From Pomphorhynchus laevis (taxonomy: Eukaryota > Acanthocephala > Palaeacanthocephala > Echinorhynchida > Pomphorhynchidae), in contig WNNJ02000093.1 in the NCBI GenBank assembly GCA_012934845.2, positions 1 through 64,000 on the forward strand: a DNA stretch of 64,000 nucleotides, read 5' to 3'. A program made the translations under genes and the position numbers. This document shows, in pieces, positions 20,311-29,669 of the stretch. How positions within the stretch are numbered: position 1 is the stretch's first letter; every line of letters begins with the position of its first letter. The notes under the pieces are model-generated. The model saw only the letters and a list, made by a program, of their open reading frames with translations. It did not search any database and was not told where the DNA came from.

Positions 20311-21453
20311 ACTCGCTGCTATTATAGACTCGCTGCTGTTATAGACTCGCTGCTGTTAGAGACTCGCTGATGTTATAGACTCGCTGTAGTTATAGACTCG
20401 CCGCTGTTATAGATTCGCTGCTGTTATAGACTCGCTGCTGTTATAGACTCGCTGATGTTATAGACTCGCTGCTGTTATAGACTCGCTGCTGTTATAGACT
20501 CGCTGATGTTATAGACTCGCTGCTGTTATAGACTCGCTGCTGTTATAGACTAGCTGCTGTTATAGACTCGCTGCTGTAATAGACTCGCTGCTGTTATAAA
20601 TTCGATGCTGATATAAACTCGCTGTTGTTATAGACTCGCTGCTGTTATAGACTCGCAGCTGTTATAGATTCGCTGCTGTTAAAGATTCGCTGCTGTTATA
20701 GATTCGCTGCTGTTATAGACTCGCTGCTGTTATAGACTCGCTGCTGTTATAGACTCGCTGCTGTTATAGACTCGCTGCTGTTATAGACTCGCTGCTGTTA
20801 TAGACTCGCTGCTGTTATAGACTCGCTGCTGTTATAGACTCGCTGCTGTTATAGACTCGCTGCTGTTATGGACTCGCTGCTGTTATAGACTCGCTGCTGT
20901 TATGGACTCGCTGCTGTTATGGACTCGCTGTTGTTATAGACTCGCTGCTGTTATGGACTCGCTGCTGTTATGGACTCGCTGCTGTTATAGACTCGCTGCT
21001 GTTATAGACTCGCTGCTGTTATAGACTCGCTGCTGTTATAGACTCGCTGCTGTTATAGACTCGCTGCTGTTATAGACTCGCTGCTGTTATAGACTCGCTG
21101 CTGTTATAGACTCGCTGCTGTTATAGACTCGCTGCTGTTATAGACTCGCTGCTGTTATAGACTCGCTGCTGTTATAGACTCGCTGCTGTTATGGACTCGC
21201 TGCTGTTATGGACTCGCTGCTGTTATGGACTCGCTGTTGTTATAGACTCGCTGCTGTTATGTATAGACTCGCTGCTGTTATAGACTCGCTGCTGTTATAG
21301 ACTCGCTGCTGTTATAGACTCGCTGCTGTTATAGACTCGCTGCTGTTATAGACTCGCTGCTGTTATAGACTCGCTGCTGTTATAGACTCGCTGCTGTTAT
21401 AGACTCGCTGCTGTTATAGACTCGCTGCTGTTATAGACTCGCTGCTGTTATAA
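20311..21453. repeat. 17-bp satellite, about 67 units
   Basis: Tandem GCTGCTGTTATAGACTC. Left-hand units are more variable (TATAAATTCGATGCTG and others), and the right-hand part is nearly uniform, with local blocks of a TTATGGACTC variant at about 20870-20970 and 21190-21230 that suggest block duplication. A second short array of the same unit lies at 25881-25968. Confidence 0.97.
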
Positions 21454-21494
21454 TAATAAAGATTTTAGAGAAAATTCGTTTCCAATCCGAATTA

Positions 21495-21746
21495 TTACAA
21501 GAAGGCGAGAAACAGGAATATTTATTTGATTAGAAAAATCCAATATTTCGACGGCACTACGGCACGTCATCTTCAGGGTTGTATGTTTATTAGTTATTAA
21601 ACTTTTTTTAGTTATTAAACTTTTTTAACCTTAAAAAGTTTAATAACTAATAAACATACAACCCTGAAGATGACGTGCCGTAGTGCCGTCGAAATATTGG
21701 ATTTTTCTAATCAAATAAATATTCCTGTTTCCTCGCCTTCTTGTAA
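21495..21746. repeat. Foldback element, ~115-bp arms
   Basis: Left arm 21495-21608 and right arm 21630-21746 are near-perfect reverse complements, differing by an indel or two, around a ~20-bp spacer. Each arm carries CTGAAGA-TGACG...CGTC-GAAA, which resembles a hammerhead core plus stem II with one bulged base. No stem I partner or cleavage triplet follows, so activity is doubtful. The inner TGTATGTTTATTAGTTAT segment also occurs near 18694 and 18749. No coding sequence. Confidence 0.85.
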
Positions 21747-21867
21747 TAATAAAGATTTTATAAAAACACAAAACAAATGAAAAAAGTAATAAGAGTCAAT
21801 TGAAGAGTCAGTTAAAGACAGAAACCACATTCATTTCTTTCTTGCAGTCTTCCCTTTCTTCATAGAC

Positions 21868-22908
21868 TCAAATCCAGGGGAATCTGAGCCTCACAACCGA
21901 TTCCAACACGCCGCCTTCCGACTGAACCACCCGGGGTCTTTCACCCCCCCCCCGAAGAATCCAATCGGCGCGGACTATGCTGGGTAAACGAGAGACGAGG
22001 AGCTTAAGAAACCTTAGCCCTTGCTCTGAGGGACGTACTCTGGAAAGGAAGACATATCCAGAGATAGCCCAGGTGCCCCAGAGGCGCACCTGGGTTTTCC
22101 CTGTCAACGACAGATGCGGAGACTGTTTCAGGGCCCATCTAGCTTTCTTCAGGATACGTTTAAGTCTATCCAGGTCTGCTTTCGCCGACCAATTCACCGT
22201 AACGGTGAACCCCAGGTATTTTACTCGACTTGTAAAGGTAGGGAGTGGTTCAGAGGCAAATATGGAGGAGAGCGCAGAGAGTGCTAATCTCTTAAGTTTT
22301 TGCTTTGTAGCAGGGGTACCATGAAAGACGACCACCTGCAATTTAGCGGAGTTTAAAATAAGATTAGATTTGGGTAGATGATCTTTTAATCTTAAAAAGA
22401 AACGGCTGATGTTAGAAACTACGTTTTTGCAGCTGTGTCCAGAGAACAGGGTTGTGGTGTCATCAGCATACACCACAAGACGTTGTTCGTGTTTAAATAT
22501 TTTGAATAGGTTAATGGAGGCAGCAAGATACAAGATAGAAGAAAGTGGAGACCCTTGAGGCACACCCGTAATAGGGTAGAACTGACGCGCATCAGGGTCG
22601 TCTTCATAGTAAAATCGCTTGGTGTACAGCAGAATCTCAACCTTGTTCACAATTCCCGCAGGCAACCCGAGGGACGTGAAAGAAGAGATCACAAAGGAAA
22701 TGGAGATGCGGTCAAATGCAGAAGAAAAGTCAAGGAAAACAGCCACAACTAAACTATGGCTATTCTCCCGACAAAACTGTTCCACTTCACCTACTGCTGA
22801 ATGGACCGAGCGACCTTTAACGAACCCATGAAAACCTGCAGGGATCAAATTACGCCTACTCATATTGTCGCGCATTTTACGCGCAAGCGCCTTTTCGTAA
22901 ATCGACAC
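21868..22908 (-). pseudogene. LINE B reverse transcriptase, copy 1
   Basis: An uninterrupted 346-residue minus-strand frame with GFHGFVKGRSVHSAV, motif A (VFLDFSSAFDRI), motif B (ITGVPQGSPLSSILYL) and motif C (LVVYADDTTTLF), then the thumb (SRVKYLGFTVTVNW). The catalytic Asp residues are all present. The N-terminal fingers region and the upstream linker lie in other frames at 22910-23640, so the full pol ORF is broken. The ATG at 22908 is an internal Met, not the natural start. No RNase H domain was recognised. Confidence 0.85.
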
Positions 22909-23720
22909 TAGGGCATTTTGAATCGAAATGGGTCGCAGATCTTTAGGGCATGAGCAGGAGTTTTCTTAGGAATAAAAACACGCTTACTAATATTGATGCC
23001 TGCTACATCGGATGGAGAGGCTAAAAGCATTGTTACGGCCACCTCTCTTCGCTGATCAGCTGTCAAAAGCTGACAGACCCTAGAAGAAAATGTAGTGACG
23101 GATTTGAATGTGCCAATAAGTGGACCTCAGGAGTTAAGGATATCCGTAACAGATATATCCCTACTCCTAAAGTTACACCAAGGCGGGATTGGTTGATGTG
23201 ATTGAGTGGCTCCATAGTTGTGTAGGGCTAGTGACTCCTCCAAAACTTTATCAAGGCCTACATTCCCTATCCAACCTAATGCCCTATCCTTCCAGCAAAC
23301 AAACTTCTCTTTATTGAAAAACTTCTAAAAGGAAAACTGATAAGGATTAAGACGAGCAATGCTCGTCCTATCCTTACTCAGATGGAACCTATATATAGTG
23401 CTCCAGTATTCATTCGAGAGAGCCTGTTTGGCGGAAACAGAGAGATTAGGGAGGTTAAGCAGTTTCGCTAAGACCTTGAGTTTTGTCGGAGTGGGATTGT
23501 ATATACGACCTTTATAGATGGTCGATAAAATCGCGGTAGCTTACGAAAAGAGGTCGGTATTAAATTCGGTCAGACTTTCATTTCCTATTCTGGGAAAGAG
23601 TTGGATAGCCGCTTGAAAGAAGGCCACTCTGATTGAATCAAAGTGAAACCTTCTTTGAAGCAACATATCTTCCTCAATTCTTCAACGAATTAGATCATGA
23701 GAGGTGGACAATTGTTAGCG

Positions 23721-24323
23721 CTATTGCTCTGAACAGAAGGGTTTAAGCAACCACCTCGAGTGAAGCAGTAGAATGTAGAGGATTGAATTTGTTGATCTGC
23801 AATGAAAGGTTGGAGACGGTGGTTTGTGAACAAGATAACCGTTCCTAGCTCTGCGAAGTGCTGTGTTGATCCAATGACCAGTTCTGTCGTTGAAGTCTCC
23901 AAGAATCATGTCATAGCCGCTATCAATAATACCTTCTAGGAGATCACGGTTCTTGTGAAACACCCCAGGACGTATGTAGACATTGGCTAGACTGAGGCGT
24001 TTACCGTTCTTACAGAGTGAAACTACCGAATAAGACATGGCTGGACACGAGTAGTTACATAGGAGTGAGGACCTTAAGGAGCACTTAACTAAGGTCAAGA
24101 GTCCTTGAGAAGAAGATGAGTGAGGTGGGGTTATGTACGGAGTATAGTGGGAACAAATTTGCTTTGGGATAAATTGAGTAATGTCCTGGGGGAGACGGAT
24201 ATACCGCGTCTCCTGAAGGACTATAACATCTGCATCTCTACCAGATAAAAGTCTAAGGGCAGAAGCACCTCCCGAATTCCACTGAAGGACATTTAGTGAA
24301 AAAGGCTCACGAGTTCTCTGCAT
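23721..24323 (-). pseudogene. LINE B endonuclease, copy 1
   Basis: A 200-residue minus-strand frame beginning at a plausible ORF2 start (MQRTREPFSLNVLQWNSGG). Motifs: VLQWNSGG (the N position), VIVLQETRY (catalytic Glu), NVYIRPGV, and MILGDFNDRTGHW. The C-terminal SDH region is lost after a frameshift near 23760. It is homologous to 61788-62359 in copy 2, which has MILWDFN in place of GDFN. Confidence 0.8.
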
Positions 24324-24479
24324 TGTGATGGATTAGTTGGATGGGGGATTGCCTACTAGACAGAGCTAGGTGCAGGAAGGTTATCTTTCCCGTCACTAGC
24401 CCCACCAGGGTTCGGTACTTGCCCCTAAGCATTATCTTCATTTCCCCTTTCTTGCTCTTGAGGAGCTTCCAGATCTTGA

Positions 24480-25832
24480 TTAAGGGACGGGATGGGCCGA
24501 GCCTCCCCTTTTCTTCGATACCTGAATAATCGGTAGTGCTGGCACTGTAGGATTCGTGTTAACAGCTCCAATGGCCATCAGTTTGAAACTTTCTAGCCTC
24601 TTGTGTGATGCTTCTATTTTTAGGCCCATCAATTTAGTGATCTCAGAATCGTCCATCCGCTGTGGACCTGCGATGTTTGAATAGGAGGTGGATGTTTTTG
24701 TTTTGGACGGTCGAACAAATTGAGCTTTGTACGCCTTAAACTTGAGACAGGACCTGCGCCAAGCCGGATGGCTTCCTCCGCAGTTTGTACACGATGGAAT
24801 GGCCTTGCAGGAGTCGTTGGAAGAAAGGGAAGAACATGTGGCGGATCCACACGAACCACATGTGGGCGTCCCACTGCAGCTGGAGGCCAAGTGCCACCCC
24901 CCCCATTTGTGACACCAGCTGCAGTGGGATTAGGTGGACTCGTCAATGTCCACAATCGAAAAGTGTAGATTAAATCCCATGAAAGGGTTTGATGCTGATT
25001 TAGAGAGAATTTCTGCTCTGTCGACAGAGGCGGAACAGAATCCTACCTGTATAGGGTTACCATCCCTACCCAGTAATTGTCGTAGATTGGAAACCTGGAA
25101 TCTGTCCATAAGTACTTTTTTATCTTCGTCTTCTAACAAGCAAGGAAGGTTATTTATTTTTAATGACGCCATAATAGGCTTAATAATTATATCCCCTTGT
25201 TCTTTGAGATTATTTGAGAAGTCAGAATAAGTAGTTAGTAGGTCTGAAGATACAAAGGAGATTTTAATCTCCCCTGGAAAAATTAAATCAGCTAACTGAG
25301 TCTACGTATTTAATATAATTATAAAATAAACAAAACAATAATGCTAAATCAAAATTTAATAATTAAATAATAAAATTAATAATTGTTTTTAGATTTTCTA
25401 TAATTTAAATCAAGTTAAAAAATGAAATTTAAAATAAACGTCATTTTTATGAATTGACTAATAAATAACAGACGTTGTATCAGAATAAGAATTAGAGGTC
25501 ATCAGGAGGAACTGCTATGCTATCAGGTTTCGGCCCTGACAAAGTTTTACTTTGTTTAAAAGAATTCTGTTCTTGTAAATTTTAGCAAAATCTCGTAAAA
25601 AAGTGTTGTATAATTGATCTTTAGCTATAGGTTTCGTAGGCTTAATGATGATTAAGTTCTTCATTTTCGGGATGGGGGGGAGTTCCTCCCCATCATTTGA
25701 TGAACACAAAACGTTACTGACCTTAGTAGTTAGAGTAATCGTTGTAGAAGTATCAAAACTAACCATGCTTACTCCTTGGAAATTGTGAAAATTTACATTG
25801 GAAAGTGTAACGTTTGAAGGCTCCGACTGCAT
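24480..25832 (-). pseudogene. LINE B ORF1 (gag-like, zinc knuckle), copy 1
   Basis: Frames 25515-25832, 24930-25172 and 24480-24955 on the minus strand make up an ORF1 interrupted by the Penelope-like insert. It has an RNA-binding-like central region (MASLKINNLPCLLEDEDK, GRDGNPIQVGFCSASVD) followed by Cys-rich knuckles (CGTPTCGSCGSATCSS and IPSCTNCGGSHPAWRRSC) and a Ser/Thr-rich tail. Knuckles of this type bind nucleic acid. Frameshifts near 24950 and elsewhere break it. Confidence 0.8.
25275..25531 (-). mobile_element. Penelope-like 3' end inserted in LINE B ORF1
   Basis: About 257 bp identical in layout to the 3' untranslated end of Penelope-like copy 2, starting at CCGAAACCTGATAGC and ending GCTGATTTAATTTTT (minus strand). 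It splits LINE B ORF1 codons; CAGGG occurs at both edges and may be a short target duplication. Because LINE B was the target, this insertion is younger than LINE B here. It contains no coding sequence. Confidence 0.85.
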
Positions 25833-25880
25833 GTTTTGTTCGCTTAATGTATTTAATATTCTGAGATGTTTATCGCTCCC

Positions 25881-25968
25881 GCTGCTGTTATAGACTCGCT
25901 GCTGTTATAGACTCGCTGCTGTTATAGACTCGCTGTTGTTATAGACTCGTTGCTGTTATAGACTCGCT
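25881..25968. repeat. Second short array of the 17-bp satellite (about 5 units)
   Basis: Same unit as 20311-21453 (GCTGCTGTTATAGACTC), with variant units GCTGTTGTT and GTTGCTGTT. It sits just beyond the 5' end of LINE B copy 1, so LINE B lies between two arrays of one satellite. Confidence 0.9.
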
Positions 25969-26061
25969 AGGAATGCTGAAAATTAATACTGTGTTCTACG
26001 GAATAATTAACGACCAATCAACGATTAATAGTTTGTTTTGTCTTCTACGGTGAGTGACCGT

Positions 26062-26178
26062 TGCTACCCTTTCAATGGACAACATGCTGTATGCAAAGCA
26101 TGTACATGTGTGAAGGCCGGCAGATCGTGCTTGAATTGTTTTCCAGACAGCAGATGTTTCAACAGAGACCACATATAA
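26062..26178 (+). pseudogene. LINE D N-terminal Cys-rich fragment
   Basis: The plus frame reads CKACTCVKAGRSCLNCFPD followed by SRCFNR before a stop. This matches the Cys pattern CIRCKCAKAEKSCFNC at the start of the family D ORF (32256). Only this domain is left. Confidence 0.6.
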
Positions 26179-26247
26179 ATTGACAACGTTGCGATTATTC
26201 ATGAGCATCACTTGGCTCCGTCGGGTTCGCACCACAATACTGAAGGG

Positions 26248-27530
26248 TTGTTTACCACATTAGAAATCAAATGCACCACTAAGGATTGCGCACTGTGCAC
26301 TTTAGTTAAAGTGCCCCGGAAAATATCCTGAGATTTATTTAACAGGGATTTCTTTTGCGGCATATGTGCAGCTGAACGTTTGCCAGCATTAGAGAGCAGG
26401 CTACTTGATGTCGATTCTATAGTTACAAATCTAAACAGTAAACTATCAAGCGTAGAAGATACTCTTCGATTAATACTGCTAATCAAGCTCGAAAGAATAG
26501 TATGGTTAGCTCATTTGTCAGACCCAGAGATATACATACGCTAGTGTAATTCGTGAAGATATTGCACGTATGGTACTAGCCACATCATCAATGTATACCA
26601 CGTCATCTCCTTTAGAAATCGCTCGTAAATGTGATAATGAGCTACAACGTGCTTCAAATTTTATTATAACATGTCGTCAAGTTGCAGGGAGTGATAAAAG
26701 CATAATTATGAATATATGTAACTAATGCGGAATACAAGTTCCAACAGAACTGAAAATCAGAGTTCACCGATTACCCTCCAAACTTAGTGATATCTTTCCA
26801 TGGTTACTTGTAACAACTAACGAATATTTTGCCGCCCAGGTAATATCCAAAAGTTTTCGCCTAAAACACAGCGAGCGCTTCGCTAGGTGTTTATTCAACC
26901 CGATCTGTCCATACCTGAAAGAGAAGCTCAGAAAGCTCTACGAAAAGAACTTCGCGATAAGCGAATATCGAACCCTTTGTTGCATTTTGTCATACGTGAT
27001 CATAAGGTAGTGTGACGTAGTGCAGCTAGGGACTGAACCCGGTGCACTAAATTCGAATTCTGTTTTACTAACCGATAAAGAACATGTTGAACTAAATAGT
27101 AGTGTAGGAGGTTATGACGCCACATCCATTAATTCATGTTCAACTATATGACCATCAATTGTTCTTAATCACTATAAGAGAAGTTCCTAGCACAATAGTG
27201 ATTTTCAACTTCTCATTTTAACGTCGAAGGCTTGCAAACTCTCGTAGAAGAAGGTATTATAAATTGGCTTAATGGTTTTGTCGTTGTCGTCCTCGTTGAA
27301 ACTTTTATTACAGCGAAATCATCATTGCCCAGTTTTTATACATTTGATAGTTCTGCCACGCTCGGTTATCGGAGCGCCCACTTAGTTAAGCTTGATCCGA
27401 AATTCCTAAGTTACACTAAATACTTTAAACATAACATATTGAAAAGTTTCAATTCCTTGCATATCAACCAGATTCCGACACAAAACCGTCGCCTGTCTTT
27501 AGACGATCAACAATTCAACAATTTTTGATT
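26248..27530 (+). pseudogene. CR1-like LINE ORF1 and start of endonuclease, decayed
   Basis: The plus frame from 26248 has LEIKCTTKDCALCT, then FFCGICAAERLPALESRLL and a predicted coiled stretch, and further on LSIPEREAQKALRKELRDKR with HFVIRDHKVV near 26920-27010. This is the same ORF1 layout (PHD-like head, coiled coil, conserved 'I..R' C-terminal box) as LINE C at 40851-41993 and the fragment at 53350. The frame at 27232-27528 (VVVLVETFITAKSSLPSFY) may be a decayed endonuclease start. Several stops make it a relic. Confidence 0.6.
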
Positions 27531-27661
27531 TTTTGTATTTCATGCAACTATTTATGTTTATACATTTTTTGCCTAAGCCGAGAGGCACACGGGCTTAATA
27601 ACACTCGTATTATTAAATTATTATAAATTATTATAAATTATTATCAATAATAATAAATGAC

Positions 27662-27875
27662 TGACTTGCATCGGGCTGCTGGCATAGTGCAGCTAACTGG
27701 ATCACAAAGAACCGGAATCAAATATGCAATACGGTCCATAAGAAACACATGAAGTAATTGTCGACTTGACTTGCATCGGGATGACTTGCTTCGGCCTAAC
27801 AACATCGATCTGACTTGAATCGGGCTGCTGGCATAGTGCAACTAGCTGGATTACAAAGAGCCGGAATCGAATATA
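27662..27875. repeat. Pair of ~60-bp direct repeats, 149 bp apart
   Basis: GACTTGCATCGGGCTGCTGG at 27663 recurs as GACTTGAATCGGGCTGCTGG at 27812, with similarity for about 60 bp (GCATAGTGCA...GGAATC-AATAT). They lie in the 3' region of the minus-strand CR1 fragment. Confidence 0.7.
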
Positions 27876-27889
27876 ACATCGAGCTGACT

Positions 27890-28540
27890 CGGCCGCTAGT
27901 CTTGATATGCAAATGTAGGCACAATTTTTCAAATTGAATTTTAACGCGTTAATAATTGACCAATCATTTATGGTGTTAATATCAAACTTCAAGATGTCTA
28001 CATCTGAGTCCAAAACTATGGGGCGCCAGATTTTTAAATCATCAGCATAGAGAACACACTCAGATCTAAGTTTAGGAATGAGGTCGTTAATGTATATGCT
28101 GAAAAGAACTGGACCGAGTATAGTTCCCTGAGGTACTCCGAGATTTGTAAGGAAGCTATCAGTAATTCGTCGTTTACCCTTACGAAGCAATGACGGTCAG
28201 ACAGAAATTCAGTAATCCAGCGAACTAAACACTCATCAAGGTAAATATTGCGCAGTTTTTGAATTAAATAAACATGAAGGACTGTATCAAATGCCTTAGA
28301 GAAGTCGAAGAAGATGACATCAACAGGAATGCCAGAATCATAATATATGATCCAGCTATCGTGTGATAACAACAAACTTTTTGAGTTGAATGATCTTTCC
28401 GAAAACCATGTTGTTCAGGGGCGAGGATATGTTTCGTTTCTAGGTGAATGGTGACTTTTCACAGAAGTAAGCGTTTCAGTACGCGACAGCAGACACATGT
28501 GAGGCTAATCGGTCTGTAGTTACCTATATCGAAACGAGAT
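27890..28540 (-). pseudogene. CR1-like LINE reverse transcriptase fragment
   Basis: The minus strand reads GNYRPISLTCVCCRVLKRLLL near 28520, then EQHGFRKDHSTQ, motif A (VIFFDFSKAFDTV), LGVPQGTILGPVLFSIY (motif B) and VLYADDLKIW (motif C). The order is complete from fingers to palm, but it needs frame changes at about 28380 and 28180. It abuts an opposite-strand RT fragment at 28541. No thumb or endonuclease is recognised. Confidence 0.8.
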
Positions 28541-28905
28541 TTTAATGTTTATATAAATGATTTTCCTGGTGCATTATCTAGTAGCTACTCAATTTTCTAC
28601 TCAGATGACTAGAAGATATAGAGGACAGTTGAAGACATGGCAAACACGAACATCCTACAAGAAGAGGTAAATCGACTAAATGATTAATGCCGTTATAAAT
28701 GCTTACTGCTAAATCCAGACAATTGTGTGTATGTTTCCTTAGATCTGCTAAGCAAGTTCCTTCACACCTTTTAGACGGTGTAACAATCAAAACTGTATCG
28801 AAAACGACCGATTTAGGTACCATTTTATCTAATGACATCAAATCACGTGATCACATTAGTTACACTTCAAGCAAGTGTTCGGTGACAATTTCACCGATAT
28901 GATCG
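28541..28905 (+). pseudogene. Second CR1-like RT fragment, opposite strand
   Basis: The plus strand reads VYINDFPGALSSSYSIFYSDD, equivalent to the end of motif B and motif C (YSDD for YADD), followed by EEVNRLND and a frame-shifted VYVS-type strand. It is short, stop-ridden and unrelated in detail to the minus-strand fragment it touches. Confidence 0.6.
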
Positions 28906-29278
28906 GTGACTGAATCAATGAAACGTGGAACAGCTTGCCTGCATATGTCATATGCGCAACAACTAAAAAATATCAAAAAACGACTCAGGACACATTTTCA
29001 CTGATTTTCTGTTTTGCTTTTTCATTTTTTATCTTTATAATTTTTTTTCTGTTTCCAATTTCATAAGCAATGTGCTTAACTGATCGATATATCTTTAATA
29101 ATAAATATATAAACATAAACATTTACATCCAAAACAAGCTCAAGTAGATCAAAATTGCATTCTTCATTCACCGCTTAATGGATGTTCATCGCACAATAAT
29201 ATAATATTTCATGATATCACACTCGATGATGTAATAACTGTCTCAAAGAAAACACACGGATCCGCTGGACCATCCAAG

Positions 29279-29665
29279 ATGGATGCAAAGATGTGGCGCG
29301 AACTACTGACACAACACGGTAATGAATCAAAGCAACTAGCTGAGAAGGTTGCAGATTTCGCAATGCACATCGCAACAACACGAATAAATTATATTCACCT
29401 TGAAGCTTTTAAAGTATGCACGTTGATACCATTGGATAAGTGCCACGGTATGTGCCCCATAGGAATCGGAGAAGTATTGCGTCGAATTGTTGGAAAAGTA
29501 ATCTCCAAGCGCATTCGCGGTGAGTTGATTAAGGTCGCGGGTAAAGTTCAACTTTGTGCAGGACAACGATGTGGTATTGAATCAGCAATTCATTCGATTA
29601 GAAGAGAATTTGAAAAATCGAATGATAAATGTATTCATCTATTAGACGCAAAAAAACGCATTTAA
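29279..29665 (+). CDS. Family D reverse transcriptase, N-terminal part (copy D5)
   Basis: The frame reads MDAKMWRELLTQHG as its first Met-led segment (homologues in D3 and D4 read GLDSTSWRNML and GLDARAWHRML), then the fingers region with FKVCTLIPLDK, MCPIGIGEVLRRIVGK and CAGQRCGIESAIHSIRR. It ends with LLDAKKRI and a stop. At this point the homologues D3 and D4 read IDATNAFN and TDADNAFN, the catalytic motif A. The sequence has a run of seven A bases; six would keep the frame open into the next ORF. The same extra base is in copy D6. Confidence 0.8.
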   Translation: MDAKMWRELLTQHGNESKQLAEKVADFAMHIATTRINYIHLEAFKVCTLIPLDKCHGMCPIGIGEVLRRIVGKVISKRIRGELIKVAGKVQLCAGQRCGIESAIHSIRREFEKSNDKCIHLLDAKKRI

Positions 29666-29669
29666 TTGT

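Larger units (their letters stand above)
21752..25870 (-). mobile_element. LINE family B (I/Jockey-like group), copy 1
   Basis: Minus-strand non-LTR element with ORF1 (gag-like, zinc knuckles), endonuclease and RT in order. The 3' tail is ATT-repeat-like (plus strand TAATAATAAAGATTTTA at 21743-21760). A Penelope-like 3' end of ~260 bp is inserted in ORF1 at 25275-25531. It is parallel to copy 2 at 59.8-63.7 kb in the same orientation. Frameshifts break the region between endonuclease and RT. Confidence 0.85.

Noticed and set aside
20311-21453. Possible CRISPR array
   Set aside because: The 17-bp unit repeats with no spacers, and the context is a eukaryotic retroelement region; it is a satellite.
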